Shown one piece after another: positions 1-10,179 of a DNA stretch of 64,000 bases. The notes below the pieces were generated by a model. The model was not told where the DNA came from, ran no database searches, and saw only the letters and a program-made list of their open reading frames with translations. The stretch is from Phytophthora sp. 'mugwort'. Taxonomy: Eukaryota > Oomycota > Peronosporomycetes > Peronosporales > Peronosporaceae. The position numbers and the translations under genes are program-made. Position 1 is the stretch's first letter, and every line of letters starts with the position of its first letter. Location of the stretch: assembly GCA_033558025.1 (NCBI GenBank), contig JAUCEF010000005.1:4030001-4094000 (forward strand), given 5' to 3'.

Positions 1-1
1 G

Positions 2-2313
2 TTGGCCTGCAAGACATGCACAGCTGACCACGCAATGATCGAGCGCCGAATGGCATGCCCAAATCAGGCATGTGCACGGGAAGAGGATAACCGAGGTGGT
101 GCCCAGTGTCCTATGCAGTGGAAGACATGGGAGTGCGTATCGAGGTCGACGTGGCGTGTCTACACCAACAATCGTAATCATTTTCGTGAAGGGGAATGCA
201 ATGAAACTCATCGCGTACCCATCACGGCTGGAGTGAAAGATTATGTAACTAGAATGGACTTGTGTGGAATGCAACCAAGACGTATTTGGAGTGGTCTACA
301 CCGTGCGCCTGATGTTCCACCTCCACTAGGACTACCTTTGTGCCAGCAAATTTCTGACTGTGTAAAACGTCTCCATAAAAAGAACCTATCGCGCAACACA
401 CGACAAGCTGTACAGGCGTTGGTAAAGGAGTACCCTTACTATGATGGAATCGACGCTACAAAAGCCTTAATATTTGGGCCTGAAAGCGACGATGATGATG
501 AATTTTCATGTGTAGGAAAAGGAACGGATGCCGACCGATTCGTTGAGGGTGTGACTACGCTAAGGCTGTTTTCGAAAACGAACCAGCTGCGGAGTGAAGA
601 CCATTTAGACTTTTTACACCGATGCAACGTTCAAGCTTAGTGATCTAGGCTATCCTGTGATAACTTGTGGATTTACGGATCGTACACGTACAAACCATCT
701 CGCTGCAAATTTTATAGTAAGTGCAACGAACCTACGTGAGTACGAGTTGGCTTTTAAAAGCTTATCAAAGCTATGTCGGCGTATTTCCAAGTTTCGCTTC
801 GAGTTGATGCTATTATGGGCGACGCTGAGGTTGCACAGCTAAACGCAATTAGAAGCGTGGCTGTGTTTAGCGAAAACAAATACTTGATGTGATTTTTTCA
901 TGTCCTCTACAATGTGCACAAGCAAACTAGACATTTTAAAAACAAGACCTGGAATATCCATATTTGCTGGGATTATGGATATGCATTTCGCAACAAGCTA
1001 TACTGAATATTGTACTGTTAAGGATCGTGTCCTTTCAGATTGGAGTTTGAAGCCGTGTCTTAAAAGTTTTGCTGATTACTTTGAAGAGCAATGGATTGAA
1101 AGTCGCTTCTGGAGGTAGCAGATCTATCACTCACCATCAAGCTATGCTACGACAAACAATCCCTGTGAAGTTTAATGCTAGCGTGAAACGACACGTCCAG
1201 TGTAAGGCCGCTGAAATGTGCGTGCTCTTACGAAGTATGATTAAACTGGCTGAAGATGTGAGTTGTGATGTACCTTCGCCATCGGGGTGCATTGCGGCCC
1301 CGAATCCAGAGATCAAGCGAACAGCAAAGTGGATGCTGAAGGCCGAAGTTGTGGCAGTAATTGCCACTATGGAGGCTGCTCATGTGAGAGTGCTGCACAT
1401 TTTGGAAGTGCATATTGACGCAGAAGCCATGACAACCATGCGGGGACTAGCGAATTCAGTTATTGACGGAACTGCCGCTGAACCCTCGCTAAACTTGTTG
1501 GTACTTGACAAGTCGGAGAAAGCGAAGCATCTCGATTATACCGGGACACGTTCAAGTGGTCGACGCGCAGAATGCATCGAATCAATATGCCTAACGTGGG
1601 ATGGCTAGGTAACCCTGAGGAAAATATTTGTGCATGATCCATGCATTTGAAATATGGAGTTTGCTCTCATGTTTTGGTGGCACGCTCGGTTCTTGACATT
1701 GGCACCAGTGTGGATTACGGCGATAGGCTTAGGTGCAGACGTGCTAGAAAATAAAAGAAGAACGCAACATGCTCTGTGCACGACAACCACGTTAGTCGCA
1801 CCTATTGTCCCTGCAGTGGAAACGACGGCTGCAAGATACAATATTTCTGGTGACCAGACCTTTAGAGTGCTTGGAGACACCAACATTACCCCCACACATG
1901 AATCGGAAGATATGTACACCGGAATGTCTGGTGATGCTGACTTGAAGATGTCAGTTGTCCGCGCGCCGACTGCTCGCGAAATGGCTACATTGGATACGTG
2001 TGCTCAAACTGATCATCTCAATCAAGCTGGGATGGATGTAAATTGGGTCAGAAATGTGGGCATTTTCTACAGCAATCAAGATTAGACGTTTGCTTCCCCG
2101 AATATGCCGCGTCGCGATCCGGTCAGAGTTGTATCTAGCAGTTCGCTGCGGTTTGCATCTGAGGGGGCACTCATGAGGGCACTGTATCACTTGCTTAACG
2201 AGGATGACCAGTATCACGAATATGTCGCTCCATCAAGTCTTGCATTCTCGAGTATTCCCAAGAGCACCACAAACTTAGCCGAATTCAGACGGTGTATGTT
2301 GATCGAGGCTTAA
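2..2313 (+). pseudogene. Degenerate MULE-type transposase (copy 1)
   Basis: Several frames in series read as one broken Mutator-like transposase. The first part (2-640) has a Cys/His-rich zinc-domain-like N-terminus followed by a segment with a KxYVxxM...RRIW..L pattern. After a frame change at about 630-660 the text resembles the MULE core (GYPVITCGFTDRTRTNHLAA), and near 880-1120 it continues with an FFHVLYNVHKQTR-like segment. At about 1116 a TAG stop sits where a Trp codon is expected between RFWR and QIYH. The text then resumes with YATTNNPCE and, after another frame change, FNASVKRHV, a pattern seen in oomycete MULE transposases. The region from 1650 to 2313 is poorer and may be the SWIM-like C-terminus. 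The left end lies outside the window. It is almost certainly inactive. Family assignment is from remembered oomycete MULE patterns; boundaries are approximate. Confidence 0.6.
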
Positions 2314-2584
2314 TCAACGAGCAAGTTCAGGTACCGGTCCGCGTACTACAGACGGCATACGAGGATAACCCCATTGCCGTTCGGTGTACCGTCACCTCGG
2401 CAGATAGGACGACCTCCTCTCTCGACCCGCACTCTTAAAATGCAATCCCTTTTGAACTGAGATAACGGGCGTTATAATTAGCGCAATCGCATCTCGCTTC
2501 TAACTACGCAATATACACGTTGTCTGGTGGTAGGAGTTTCAGGTCTCTAGTTCGTGTGAAACCTACCTGACAACGTTCAAAATA

Positions 2585-2765
2585 AAGTAGTATGTCATGT
2601 TATTATGCACACTGTCTCCTGTCACAATTAACGGACACCTACTCATTTATTGTGAACAACCATGACAGCTTATGGTGCGCAATGTGGTTTTCACAATAAC
2701 CGTTCACAGTTAAGTAGTATACCATGTTATTGTGCGCAACATCTCTGGTCACAATAAACGGACAC
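2585..2765. repeat. Two imperfect 54-bp direct repeats
   Basis: Positions 2585-2638 and 2712-2765 align over 54 bp with 10 mismatches by my count. Both begin AAGTAGTAT and end ACGGACAC. A third, shorter relative of the end (TTCACATTAAACGGACG) lies at about 2782-2798, followed by further GGTTCACA words up to 2830. Such subterminal repeats are typical of DNA transposon ends, but no partner end was identified. Confidence 0.6.
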
Positions 2766-2829
2766 GAGGACCGGTTCACATTAAACGGACGCCGGACCGG
2801 TTCACACACAACTGGCCCGAACCGATTCA

Positions 2830-3607
2830 CAATTTGTGGTGTGAGACGATCATCTTCACTCCTCCCTTTTCACAAGCATGGGAAGAAGACGCCCGTCAAA
2901 GAGCAGTGGGCTAAGATCCAACGTTGGAAACGACACCCCGAGCGGAAACCAAAAAAGATGCTATGCGGCATCTCGAAGCTGTCCGATCGACGCTTCTTAG
3001 CTGGAAGGCAAAGTACTGGAATATGGATGCACTGCCGCCTGGAGTTGGAGACCGGTACCGTATATCGGGATGGGGGCGTCAATACAAGTTAGCAGAGTAC
3101 GAGGAATCAGTGTGGGAGTATTATGATACGTGTTTGCGTGAGGATGGCAAAGTGTCATAGAAAGATATGATGTCTTACTACAAAACTAAACCCGAATTTA
3201 TGATTTAAAGGATAGTACTCAGTTCTCGCGTCAGACGCTTTATGGAACACTTTAATCCAAACATAAATTACTCAGGTCCAGCGCGTACTAATCTTCTCAG
3301 GAATGTCGAAACTTCCAGACAGCGAGCAGTACATGGCAATACGGAGGCAGTGGACAAGGCCATAGAGGCATCTTCGGATCAGGGGATCGAGGTTACAGCG
3401 GATGATGCTGTGGATGCGACAGTGGAGTTTACTCTGGAAATGTCTGTGGCTGAGGTGGTGGATATTGTAGACAAATCAGTTGATAACATGGGGGGGGGTG
3501 TGGCGGAGGAAGCAGTGGAGGACACGGCGGGTGCTATCATTGATGCTTCCGCTTGTGACACAGCCGACGACGAGCATGTGGTGACTCAGGATGCCGCAGT
3601 GGGGTGA
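2830..3607 (+). pseudogene. Degenerate coding remnant, unrecognised
   Basis: Open stretches at 2924-3160 and 3242-3607 seem to belong together. The first ends VWEYYDTCLREDGKVS; after the stop the same reading gives KDMMSYYKTKPEF and, after a frame change, RVRRFMEHFNPN. The composition suggests an N-terminal DNA-binding segment of a transposase, but I do not recognise the family. The second stretch is acidic and Val/Ala/Asp-rich (about residues 35-120), reminiscent of a low-complexity tail. A G-run at about 3489-3497 interrupts it. No initiator motif or intact start supports a live gene. Confidence 0.3.
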
Positions 3608-4340
3608 TGGAGATATGCAGTGTCCATGATAGAGGAGCGCACGTGATACCAGTCGACACAAAAAAAAAGATTTGCCGCGCAAAATTAAGTTTGAGCTCAC
3701 TGGAAATGCTAACGTACGGAGCAGAGGGTTTGTTCCAAAGTCTTGGTACTTACGTCTTTGCCGACAAGCCTAACGTGGTTGCCCACTTGCTGAAAACACT
3801 ACCTCTAAGCTCTAAAAAAACCTCCGGATCAAGTTGATCTCATTCTGCCAAAGGAAATCATCAGGGACTGCGACGTGGAGGTTTTGGCTCTTCAATAGGA
3901 GAAAAAAGGCCTATCTGAGCAAGATGTTGCATTGGAGCTATGGGTACGATCTTAACCATGTAGCACTGGTACAGGGCGGTGAAGACATTCAGAGACTTGA
4001 CAAAGGTCCTAGACTTTATTATGCATATCGATTTCGAGACACCATGCATTCATCATTGAAGCATTCATTCGTCCACGTCATTTGTTCAACGGTCGACCCG
4101 ACCTTCAAGGACCGACAATTCGTCAGCAGACGAATCAAGTGGTCACGGACCGGACTAAGGATCCCAAGGTTCCCGGCCTGGGCGGCGGCACACCCGCCCT
4201 AATCGGGGCCAAGCACAATCTTCAACGAAAGGACTCGGCGACGGAGAACGGAGTCTTCAACGACTCAAGGTGGGCCCGAAGGCGGCACACCGGGTCCTGA
4301 GCTGGCCGTAGGGGCGGTGCCTCATACTCGTACTCGTACG
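3604..4340 (+). other. Unclassified degenerate ORF tract
   Basis: A short open stretch (3604-3837) reads like ordinary protein (SLSSLEMLTYGAEGLFQSLGTYVFADKP...) and continues across a stop at about 3837 in a shifted frame for roughly 25 residues (HSAKGNHQGLRRGGF versus ILPKEIIRDCDVEVLALQ). The second reading looks more protein-like, which implies a 1-nt shift. From 4080 to 4340 the DNA becomes G+C-rich with no convincing frame. No family was recognised. From 4340 to 4630 I see nothing. Confidence 0.25.
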
Positions 4341-4633
4341 GGGGCCCCGCCGCCTCTCCTTGAAGAAGATTTTATTTTGGATCGTATCCGGAACTGATCT
4401 GGTTAAGGATGAGGACTATGGATCTGAAGTCTGAACTGATCACTCCAAAGGTAAATTTGCAAAGGTAAATAGAGCGGTAATGGGGAAGTTGTTGCATTAT
4501 GGGGCTGTGCTAGTAGCTACCTACCGCGACCTAAACCCTACGGCACTTGTGCTCGATCCAAAGTCGGTGGCGGACGAAGCAATCACCTCGACGTCGCTCT
4601 CGATGTCTGCAGGAATATCGTGGGATCAAGAAG

Positions 4634-6212
4634 CTAGATACGCTCGCGAGGGGTTCTAGCGGTACGACCGCGAGGAATGTCGGCAACACGGCGCACGTAC
4701 TCTTGTGAAATTGTCTTGATCACCGTCACGAAAGTTGCCATCGAGGGATGCGGCGTAGGAAATCTACTGTTTAACTCACGGTTAAACCGTTCGAGAGTAT
4801 TGTTCGTTCTGGCGATCAGCTCGTTGTCCAGTGCGAAGACGCGCCAGATGTCGATCGTGTACTGCTCGAGCCACGTTCGCTCAAAATAACCCCAAAATTT
4901 CCCCCACTTCTCTACCGAGTAGGTCACTCCAGCTTCAGCACAGCGTTGCTTTATCTCACGTTTTACCCACTTGATGCCATTTTCGACTTTATCAGGCTCA
5001 ATCACCGTCAGAATGTCCAGCACATCATGCGTCATAGCAATTAGACATTCATCTTCCGATATAGCGTAACGCTTCATTGCACGCCGAAGTGCCTGTTTCA
5101 AATGAAACAGGCACCCCAAAATAATTGCGTTCGGGAACTGCGTTTGTAGAGAGTCCATCAAAGCAGTCCGAAGTCACAGGCAATTTCGGTGGGGTCAATC
5201 TGCTGGTCTGTTGCTTGAACAATGAAGTGGATCATATCCCAATAGCTATCTGCGGTTCGGGATGTGCTCAAAACGTAAAAATACACGAACGAAGACCCCT
5301 GATGCGCGATCGTGCACCATGAATACAACGCATTGCGCGTAGCCACTTGGGACACAGCGAGAAGTACCATCGACGAATAGCGTCGTTCCATGATAACGTA
5401 GGAGCGAGACCAGAGCAGGGTGCGCCCAACCCAAAATGCGGGTACGTTTGTTCAAACTGTCACGGTTTGGTGTAAGCAGTGAAATTGAAAAAAGGACACT
5501 TCTTCATCCAGCGCAAGTGAGAGCGGTGGGATCTCTATTGAACCGTGGGCATTGCCGGAATAATGCTGGTTCCTTGCATGGTGCACGCGTCGAATTACTT
5601 GCTGCTCCGACAGATAGCGGGTTGTCATCTGAGTAGTACCGATGCCGTAGTTCATCCCATACGCGACGCACAGACCATGCAACATGCTATCGCTAAAAGT
5701 TCAGCTTGCGCTTTCATTTCAGCTTCAACGTTGATGACGGAGGTAGCTACATTGTGTCGCGACACGTGTGTGTCCGTACACGAGAGTAACCCATGGACGC
5801 GATTGTAAATTTCATTTTGCCGCCGCAGCCCCTCCGAAACTTAGAGCATCGATAAACAATTTTCCGTGACGAAGCCCAAGCCCGAGTGTATTTGTACCCT
5901 TTGAAGTAGCAAGTGTACGCTCCGCACGTCTTGGTGTGTTGCTTCCGCCTTCTCCGTCTTGTGCAACCATCTCTTTCGCTTGCTCGTTGCCAGTACCTGC
6001 TCCAGTCCCCATCGGTCCTGCATCGTCTTCAACTCGAGGACGCCCCTCGCTCTCTGCAGCACTTTCCGGGCTGCCTTCCGACGATATGGCACCAGTCGGC
6101 TCCTCCTCGCGCTCCGTCTCGCCGGCGGCGCTAACGTCCGCTTCCAGCATCTAGTTGAAGCCCTTGATGCAACTTCCCAACTGACTGAGCTCTCAACACT
6201 CCAGCGGAGCAC
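4634..6212 (-). pseudogene. Degenerate MULE-type transposase (copy 2)
   Basis: Read on the minus strand, this is a MULE transposase in pieces. At 5812-6212 is an acidic N-terminal region followed by a possible FLYWCH-like segment (LRHGKLFIDALSFGG). At 5452-5685 and 5246-5455 comes the lead-in to the catalytic core (ILGWAHPALVSLLRYHGTTLFVDGT), and at 5158-5391 the SYWDMIHFIVQATDQQ...ACDF segment. At 4634-5161 the core continues (MDSLQTQFPNAIILGCLFHLKQALRRAMKR) and ends with ARTNNTLERFNRELNSRFPTPHPSMATFV, the usual C-terminal MULE signature. At least three frameshifts separate the pieces, so it is inactive. It belongs to a different MULE lineage from the copy at 2-2313, because the core text differs. 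Confidence 0.75.
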
Positions 6213-6252
6213 CTTACGTTTTCATATCTTTGCCAGAGCTTCCCTGCGACAT

Positions 6253-7626
6253 CTACCTGATCATAAAATCGATCGGTTCCGTATACGATCCATTTGGGAG
6301 GTAACCCTCCTTGACCGTACTGGGGAACCCACTACCACGTGGAGCGTGTGCTCCAGGGGCGGCACGTCCTCGGGATGTGCCAGCCCCGCCCGCGTGAAAT
6401 GAAGGGTACTCGGATGTTGCTCGGATGTTGCGGATGAGTGCTCCTGGGAGCCGATTGAACGGCTCCAGGATGATTGCCCGAAGGCTATCGCGATCTGGGA
6501 ACAAAAATCGGCGACGGCTTCTCAAGTAGTTCGGGCTTTCGTGCCCGAACGGGTGTGGGTCGTAGAACCAAGACCATACACGCGCTCATCATGAGCACTA
6601 GCAGCAGAATAATTCTGCAGCTCACGAGGGAGCTGCCGTTTTCCTACCACGTGGGCAAAAGAAAACTCGATGCGGAGATCTCGGAGGTCGATGATGTCCT
6701 CCGACGTGAGATCCCGCCGGAGAACATCAAGTTGTCCTTGAGAATAGTGCGTAGCTGCCCACTTCCAGAAGACGGCCTCGGCTTCCTGGCAAGAGTCACA
6801 GTGTGGGGGCTTCACGGATGGGTAGCCCCACACATGTCGAATTCCCGTGCGGCTATGACTTCTTTCGTCGGCTCGTGAACTCTTTAGGAGGAATTGGTGC
6901 AGTGCCAGGAGCACACACCTAGCAGCACACAAGCTCTGGTGGAACAGGGGCTGCTTGATCACCAGGTGGCGCTCATAAGCGCGCTAGAAGAGCGCCCGCC
7001 GTGGAGTACCCGAGGCGGCTGGAGCTGGTCATGTAGGCGTCAGCTCCATAGGACTCCTCTGGAGGGAAGTACCCGGGAGCGTAAGGCGGTCCCCCGCAGC
7101 GAAGAGAAAAATACTTCTTCGCAGGCGACTGGGTAGCCGTGACACGCGCTCCCTTTTGACGAGCAGCCTGGTATTCCGACTGCTGCCCTTCGAGATCGTT
7201 AGAGATCTCTCGGCCGACATGGCACTCTTCTTCCTCGTCGGATGAAGGGCTAAAGAGGCCCTTACCAGTGTAAGTGATGGTCCCCATCCCTTCACGGAGT
7301 GGATTCCGGGAAGCAGCCCGTCTCTTACGGCTGACTTCCGAGGCTGCTACTGCCTTCGTTGCCTTGACGCGGGCAGACGCCTCAGCGAGCGTCAAGTTCT
7401 TGACCGGAGAACGAGGGTTCTCTTCGTCTCCTTTGAGTGAACTACCGCTCTCGTGAAGTTCAAGCGTCTTAGGCTCATCGCCATCGTCGCCATTGTGGCT
7501 ACATAGCGGGGTACGAGACCCTAGCGAATCAGAAACGCTATATACCTTATGTTGCTTATACATGTCAGGTGCTCGCTTAGCAAGCAGATTACTGTAACAG
7601 CTTGTAACTCTCCGGAAGTTACACAC
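6253..7626 (-). pseudogene. Broken ORF chain of unknown family
   Basis: Three minus-strand stretches (6973-7626, 6522-6962, 6253-6525) appear to be one interrupted reading. The upstream one is rich in Lys, Arg, Ser and Glu (LTLAEASARVKATKAVAASEVSRKRRA) and contains an acidic patch (SPSSDEEEE). The middle one has CDSCQEAEAVFWKWAATHYSQGQLDVLRRD, with a CxxC pair and an amphipathic helix. The last contains a Gly/Arg-rich stretch (HAGGAGTSRGRAAPGAHAPRGSG). This order could suit a gag-like or transposon accessory protein, and it directly precedes the MULE remnant on the same strand, so it might be that element's first ORF. I cannot name the family. Confidence 0.35.
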
Positions 7627-7910
7627 CCTGTGCGCAAGGTGTTGTGTGCCCCGTCACAATTGTTTTCACTAGATGTCCACCAAACGTTGTTGGAAAGGGG
7701 TTGTCCATAATGTGCAGAGCGCATCAAGAACCCGCCCACCGCCCATATGAAGGGCATCTATGGGGCCTAGCGGCACGGGTCTCCTAAAATACCAGAATGC
7801 GAGTGTGATGAAACCGAAGATCCATGCTCTCACGATCCATTAACCAAAGTTGCCAGTGACGGAACTTCTCAATCTACTCTATAACCTGGGATTGTGCCCA
7901 ATCCCTCTAA

Positions 7911-8103
7911 TAGTGCCCCACCCGCCATGCGATAAATGTAGTGCCCCACCCGCCATGCGATAAATATAGTGCCCCACCCGCCATGCGATAAATGTAGTGC
8001 CCCACTCTTTTAGTCTGATTTTTAGTTATCAGAATTGTCAGATCTGCGATACTACCCCGTGGGGCGTTAGCCTACTTGAAGCAGTATTATCGGTGGGGCA
8101 CTA
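7911..8103. repeat. 28-bp tandem repeat with inverted terminal word
   Basis: A 28-bp unit beginning TAGTGCCCCACCCGCCATGC is repeated at 7911-7938, 7939-7966 and 7967-7994 with at most one mismatch, and a fourth copy starts at 7995 and breaks off after TAGTGCCCCAC. The exact complement of that 11-mer, GTGGGGCACTA, lies at 8093-8103. The whole 193 bp is therefore bounded by an 11-bp inverted repeat starting TA, as in a small Tc1/mariner-type non-autonomous element whose left end has been amplified. The flanks (7627-7910 and 8104-8500) show no gene that I can recognise. Confidence 0.65.
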
Positions 8104-8505
8104 TTTAAAGGGATGGGGCATTGAATCTTGACCCCTTCGCGAAGACGAAGGATTTCCCGTTGACGTCCTCGGCCCCACGGAATTCGATTCTCGTGTTGCG
8201 ATTGTGATAAAGGAACACAGCAGTCGCATTCATGTTGTAAATGTTCGAGTACTAAAAGTTGTGCTGTACTCCTTGATCACATGCTGCACGTGCTCGATGT
8301 CTTCCTGTCGAGCTTATGCTTCTTCGTAAGCGGACGCTCGAAGCCTCCAGTTATTGGACTACAGACAGCTTATTTTCCACCAAAACTTCGAAATTGACAA
8401 TGAAGGTGAGAAGCTGCTCCCTGAGCTCGACCGGCGTCGTCACTTGATGTTGACACGGTAGCAACTCGCCAATGGCAATTAATTTATGCTGGCTCCGATT
8501 TTACA

Positions 8506-9853
8506 GTGATGCCTGAGGGTAGCATTATAAAGGCAAAAGGGCTCCGGCTCCTCGAAAAGATGGGAGGTAGCAAAGAAAACGGGCTCAAGTTCTCAAACGG
8601 ATGGCTTCAGGATTTCAAGATCGCCATGGATTCAAAAGTTTTAATACCCACGGCGAGAGTGGGTCCGTCGACACGTCGGTTATTCCCGCATTATTGAAAA
8701 AATCCGCGCCGAAGTTTGCAATTACGCCCTCGCCGACATCTACAACTTTGACGAGACGGGGCTCTTTTACAAACTCTGCCCAGATAAAACGATAGCAAGT
8801 CGACAAATCGAAGGAGCTAAAAAGAGCAAGATTCGAATTACTGTAGCTCTCGTCTGCAACGCCGACGGATCTGACATGCGCGAACCATTTTACCGATAGG
8901 TCATGCAAACAAGCTTAGATGCTTCAAGAAGAAAACTGGAGCCCAACTTGGGTTCATATCTCAAAACAACAAGAAAGCCTGGATGACAGGGATCTTGTTT
9001 CGCGAGTAGCTGGATGCCGTTTGACGCAGTCATGGAGAAACAACGCAGGAATGTGTTGTTTTTGCTCGACAACGCGTCGTCACATACTACCTTTGATATG
9101 GACTGGGCCATGTCCATGTTTTTTTTCTACCTCCCAATACAACGTCCAAGCTTCAACCTCATGATGCAGGTATCATTGCGGCGTTAAAACGTCCATACAG
9201 GCATCGACAGTTACAGCAGGTACTCGACAAAGAAAAGGAAGGACTCAGCCGTGACATTTACAATGTTGATCAACTTTTAGCGATGCGTTGGGTTAATCGT
9301 GCTGGTCAGAATTGACGGGGGAATTGGTGCTGAACTGTTTCCGTCACACTGGTATCGTGAGAGGAATGACATCCTCGCGTCGCTCACGCAAAGAGGTCGA
9401 TGAATTGATCAACGGTGAGATTTTGGACTGCATAGATCGCCTCCGTATTCGTCACCGATGGATATGGACGAATTCGTCTGCAACCCTGCCGAACTGGACA
9501 CAGAGATGGAGACGCTGACGAGAGAAGAGCTACTGAGCGAGTCAACTGACCTTCTTTTTATTGATACCACAGGAGACGATATGATAGGCGATGCATCAGT
9601 TGTAAGTAGTCATGAGATCGACGAGGAAGTGGTACCTGAGCAAACCACCGAGGACAAAGTGGATGCGATACGGCGAGTGATTTTCATGTTGCCAGAGCAC
9701 CCTGATCTGGATGCAAAACTGCTGGGAGACCTCCGCAAGCTACAGAGAAGAGTACGCGACCAGCTTCGTATCGAACATGACGAAAAGATGACTCAGACCG
9801 CGATTACCGGCTTCTTTCAGAGGAGTAAGGTGCCTATCAAAGCAGTAGAATAG
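8506..9853 (+). pseudogene. Pogo/Tigger-type transposase, frameshifted
   Basis: The frames together give a DDE transposase of the pogo/Tigger group. The start (8506-8640) reads EKMGGSKENGLKFSNGWLQDF, the end of a CENP-B/Tc5-type helix-turn-helix. Another frame gives RHGFKSFNTHGESGSVDTSVIPALL. At about 8730-8790 a third frame has YNFDETGLFYKLCPDKT (first Asp). At 9050-9170 it has VLFLLDNASSHTTFD (second Asp) and LPPNTTSKLQPHDAGIIAALKRPYRHRQ (third Asp). After 9300 the tail runs through an acidic region to a stop at 9853. Close to the C-terminus is QTAITGFF, a PCNA-interaction-like motif. At least three frameshifts and stops make this copy inactive. Terminal inverted repeats were not identified. 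Confidence 0.8.
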
Positions 9854-10006
9854 TATATCAGATTTAAGGTTTGAGGGGTATCAAATTTACTCCATACATT
9901 CTTGAGGGAGCCAAGTCGGTAGACCGTTTTCGTATCAGATATAGTAGGATATCAGGTGTGATAGGGATCAGAAGTGCCAGGTTGATCTGTACAACTTGTA
10001 TATATT

Positions 10007-10176
10007 GGTACCCGCGCCGAAAACGAGGTACAAGTTGGACCTCGCTATACAGGCGCTTGTACGGTACATACAGTATTGGTACCTCGTTTTCGTAATTGTA
10101 CAACTTGTACAAGTTGTACCTCGTTTCGGCGCGCGGGTACCAATACTGTATGTACCGTACAAGCGCCTGTATAGCG
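10007..10176. repeat. Perfect long inverted repeat (hairpin)
   Basis: Positions 10043-10083 and 10136-10176 are exact reverse complements over 41 bp. A second pair, 10007-10037 and 10110-10141, is also complementary with a small indel, so the tract is a compound palindrome. Words such as GGTACC, GTACAAGTTG and CTCGTTTTCG recur in both orientations. It lies about 150 bp downstream of the pogo/Tigger remnant. It could be a MITE or a fold-back fragment; no target duplication was found. Confidence 0.8.
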
Positions 10177-10179
10177 TTA

